From Ophiothrix spiculata (Eukaryota; Echinodermata; Ophiuroidea; Amphilepidida; Ophiotrichidae), in NCBI GenBank assembly GCA_000969725.1, contig JXSR01S034854.1: 21,549 bases of DNA; one strand, 5' to 3'. Both the position numbers and the translations under genes were made by a program. Position 1 is the first letter of the stretch, and every line of letters starts with the position of its first letter. The notes beneath the pieces were generated by a model, which was not told the DNA's origin, did no database searches, and worked only from the letters and a program-made list of their open reading frames with translations. This document shows, one piece after another, positions 19,476 through 21,549 of the stretch.

Positions 19476-20944
19476 AAAAGTCTGTGGCTGATGTTCTGAT
19501 TCGTTTGGATCTAATTACTGGCTATGTCCCAGCTAATGATCTTTTCTGGGTGGGTTGTAAGGATCAAAGGAGCTGGTAGCATTGTGGAGGGGACTTTAAT
19601 GAGTCAAATTCTTCATAATCGCCTGATTTTACATAACTTTTAAGAATGTTTTAGGAGTTTTAGCCCTGAAAACTACATTCTGGACACCCTAATAATAGCT
19701 GGCAAACAAAATGACTGAAGAGAGAAAAGTAACGGGTGACCTACATTTAATGCTTGTTGTTACATTTTTCTAGCCAAAAATCAAATATTTCCCTCAATGG
19801 CTGATGTATTTTTAATAAAAGTGCACATGTACCCATGGCTCATATAGTGAACTTGACAGTAATTACGCACAATAACATCCTCATCACCGTGGTGATACCT
19901 CAAGCAAAACAATTTTGTTTATTTTATCAAAAACGGATGACAGTGACTAGTGAAGATGATCAGCTATGATTTGAATTGGCCATTAGCAAAACTGCAACAC
20001 AGGGCAGGGGGCACTAAAACCATAGGACAGGTACTAAAACCACTGTGGATATGAGATGTTTAGGTATAATTTCTCCAAATATTTATGTATCATATTATAA
20101 ATTGATTGCGAGGAAAAATATTATCTAATAAGATCTGTAATAAATTAAAGAAGAATTAAAATAGAATAAAATGAGTTTAAAGTACAAAACAATAAAATAA
20201 TAAAATTATATTATAATTCTATGATTTAATGCAGTGCGTGTCACAACTTGCGCATGCACTGATTGTCGCATGGGTATACACATGCACTTGAGTGTATGGA
20301 CCAGTTCATGATGGGAATTTCTTTCAAACTTGTTGTATTTACCATTGACCTTGGTGCATATGTTATGACTACCTATGATCAAGTCTTTAGGAAATGGTTT
20401 TCTTAACGTGATATGATTTAGCAAATTTTAGCGGTAATAACCGGTGATTGATCGTCATTTAAAAGGTTACATTTAGTGTAAAAGTGGAGCTTTTGTTAAC
20501 AAAATCCAAGCTCCGTGCTTCTTTGATTATACTTGTATCCGTAGTGACTATTGTTAATTGCAGCTGAGGAGAATCGTAATATGAAACATCAATCATAAAA
20601 ATGTAGGGTCTATTGTAAGATAATTTTCTGTGCTAGTTGAAGAGTCGTAGTGGCATCCGGATGTGATGAGTTTCAATTGTTTTGGAGGTTAATTGTTTCA
20701 TTACAGGTCGACTCATGCTTTGTACAGTATTTTACATGTTACAAGATGAGTTTTTAATTGTATTTGAGATTTGGCAGACCACTACTATAACTATAACTGA
20801 GTTGTCTGAATTTGGAGGGATGAAGTGTTTTTATGAAATCTGACTTATTTTCAGTAGATAGCTGCTACTGTCAAAGTAATAATACCTTTAATGTACATCA
20901 AAGATTCTCCACATTTTTGCAATGTGAGCCATAAATGAGAAACA
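19476..20944. other. Non-coding stretch, strongly AT-rich in the middle
   Basis: Positions about 20090-20215 are very A/T-rich. A short duplication (ACTAAAACCAT / ACTAAAACCACT) lies at 20013-20042. No exon, RNA gene or bounded element was recognised. The minus-strand frame 20206-20424 has no support. Confidence 0.4.
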
Positions 20945-20946
20945 TA

Positions 20947-21376
20947 TGTGACCCGTCATATCGAAAGGTACCTTAAGGTCGGCAAAATTAAAATTGATTT
21001 TTTGGTCTCATCTGAAAGATTATATTTTAAGCTTTAAAATGACACCTTGCTTTTGGTTATTGGATGTTCGATTACAAAGTTACATCCAAATTGGTAAAAG
21101 GTATCGGGCTGATTCCGAAAACTAAAGTTCTGAGAAAATCAAGTTTAAAGTTTCTGTACTCGTTGAACGTGGAGGGAGAAAGGATTTTTACATTTGTCTT
21201 ATGTTTTGGATGTTGAAACCTGATTAATATGATAGAATACACTTCAAAGGTAACGTTTCTGATGAAATTAGAAATTCGACCTTTGACGTGATTTTTGACT
21301 ATGTTCAGCATCAATGGCCTTTATCTCGTAATTTACTATGCCGGTATTAAGGTACCTTTCGATATGACGAGACACA
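20947..21376 (+). mobile_element. Best-preserved copy of TGTGACCC MITE family (430 bp)
   Basis: The left terminal repeat is TGTGACCCGTCATATC then GAAAGGTACCTTAA. The right terminal repeat reads on the other strand TGTGTCTCGTCATATC then GAAAGGTACCTTAA, so the roughly 30-bp ends differ at two positions. TA flanks each end (20945-20946 and 21377-21378). The interior contains AGCTTTAAAATGACACCTT, a TCTGAGAAAATCAAGTTTAA-like block and TCTGATGAAATTAGAAATT, shared with the other copies. There is no transposase. The minus-strand 80-codon frame 21072-21314 lies entirely inside the element and is not a gene. Confidence 0.92.
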
Positions 21377-21549
21377 TATATGGTTAAACAATAAATGCAT
21401 ATTTCTTCCTTTGTATTTCTTTATCATTTGGAGGAGTTAAACAACCAACCAACAACTTTAGCTTAAAGCCTACCACATGTGGTGCATGTACCACCAGTTA
21501 AAAACAGACTGTAACATTGTTTCATCGTAATTTACATTTTGTCACTTTG

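Noticed and set aside
21072-21314. 80-codon minus-strand frame
   Set aside because: It lies entirely within a MITE copy, and equivalent positions in other copies are not open.

Overview
This window looks like non-coding DNA from an animal genome, probably intron or intergenic sequence of a marine invertebrate. It is AT-rich, and no frame stays open beyond about 110 codons. It has no bacterial gene layout, carries many degraded short DNA-transposon relics, and shows eukaryotic splice signals and a tRNA-like A box. Several repeat families (GTAGCCAGG-ended and CAGTGGCG-ended elements, AGGTCA-rich internal sequence) resemble ones I associate with echinoderms and other marine deuterostomes. That taxonomic impression comes from memory, not from a search.

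Layout. 1-1361: nothing recognisable. 1362-1520: near-perfect 73-bp-arm hairpin. 1521-3900: a short palindrome, a truncated copy of the main MITE family, a ~49-bp duplication and a CT microsatellite. 3915-4121: a TA-flanked MITE. 5189-5552: a hAT-like non-autonomous element with an 8-9 bp target duplication. 5687-6855: a second, longer hAT-like element, with polypyrimidine tracts and a core dense in nuclear-receptor-type half sites. 6901-7130, 8051-8482 and 10031-10550: three separate short tandem arrays. 13255-13668, 15105-15707 and 20947-21376: three more copies of the main MITE family, the first inverted relative to the others. 16099-16325: a different TIR element. 16417-16486: the best candidate protein-coding exon, 70 bp on the plus strand. 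17345-17390: the 5' half of a tRNA-Thr(AGT)-like sequence on the minus strand. 18613-18830: another TA-flanked MITE.

No complete gene is visible. If the 70-bp exon is real, the window is mostly intron of a plus-strand gene whose other exons lie outside it or are too short to see. The most notable structures are the hairpin, the receptor half-site array inside a transposon, the four-copy MITE family and the truncated tRNA-derived sequence. All statements about repeat families rest on terminal inverted repeats, flanking duplications and copy-to-copy similarity read by eye.
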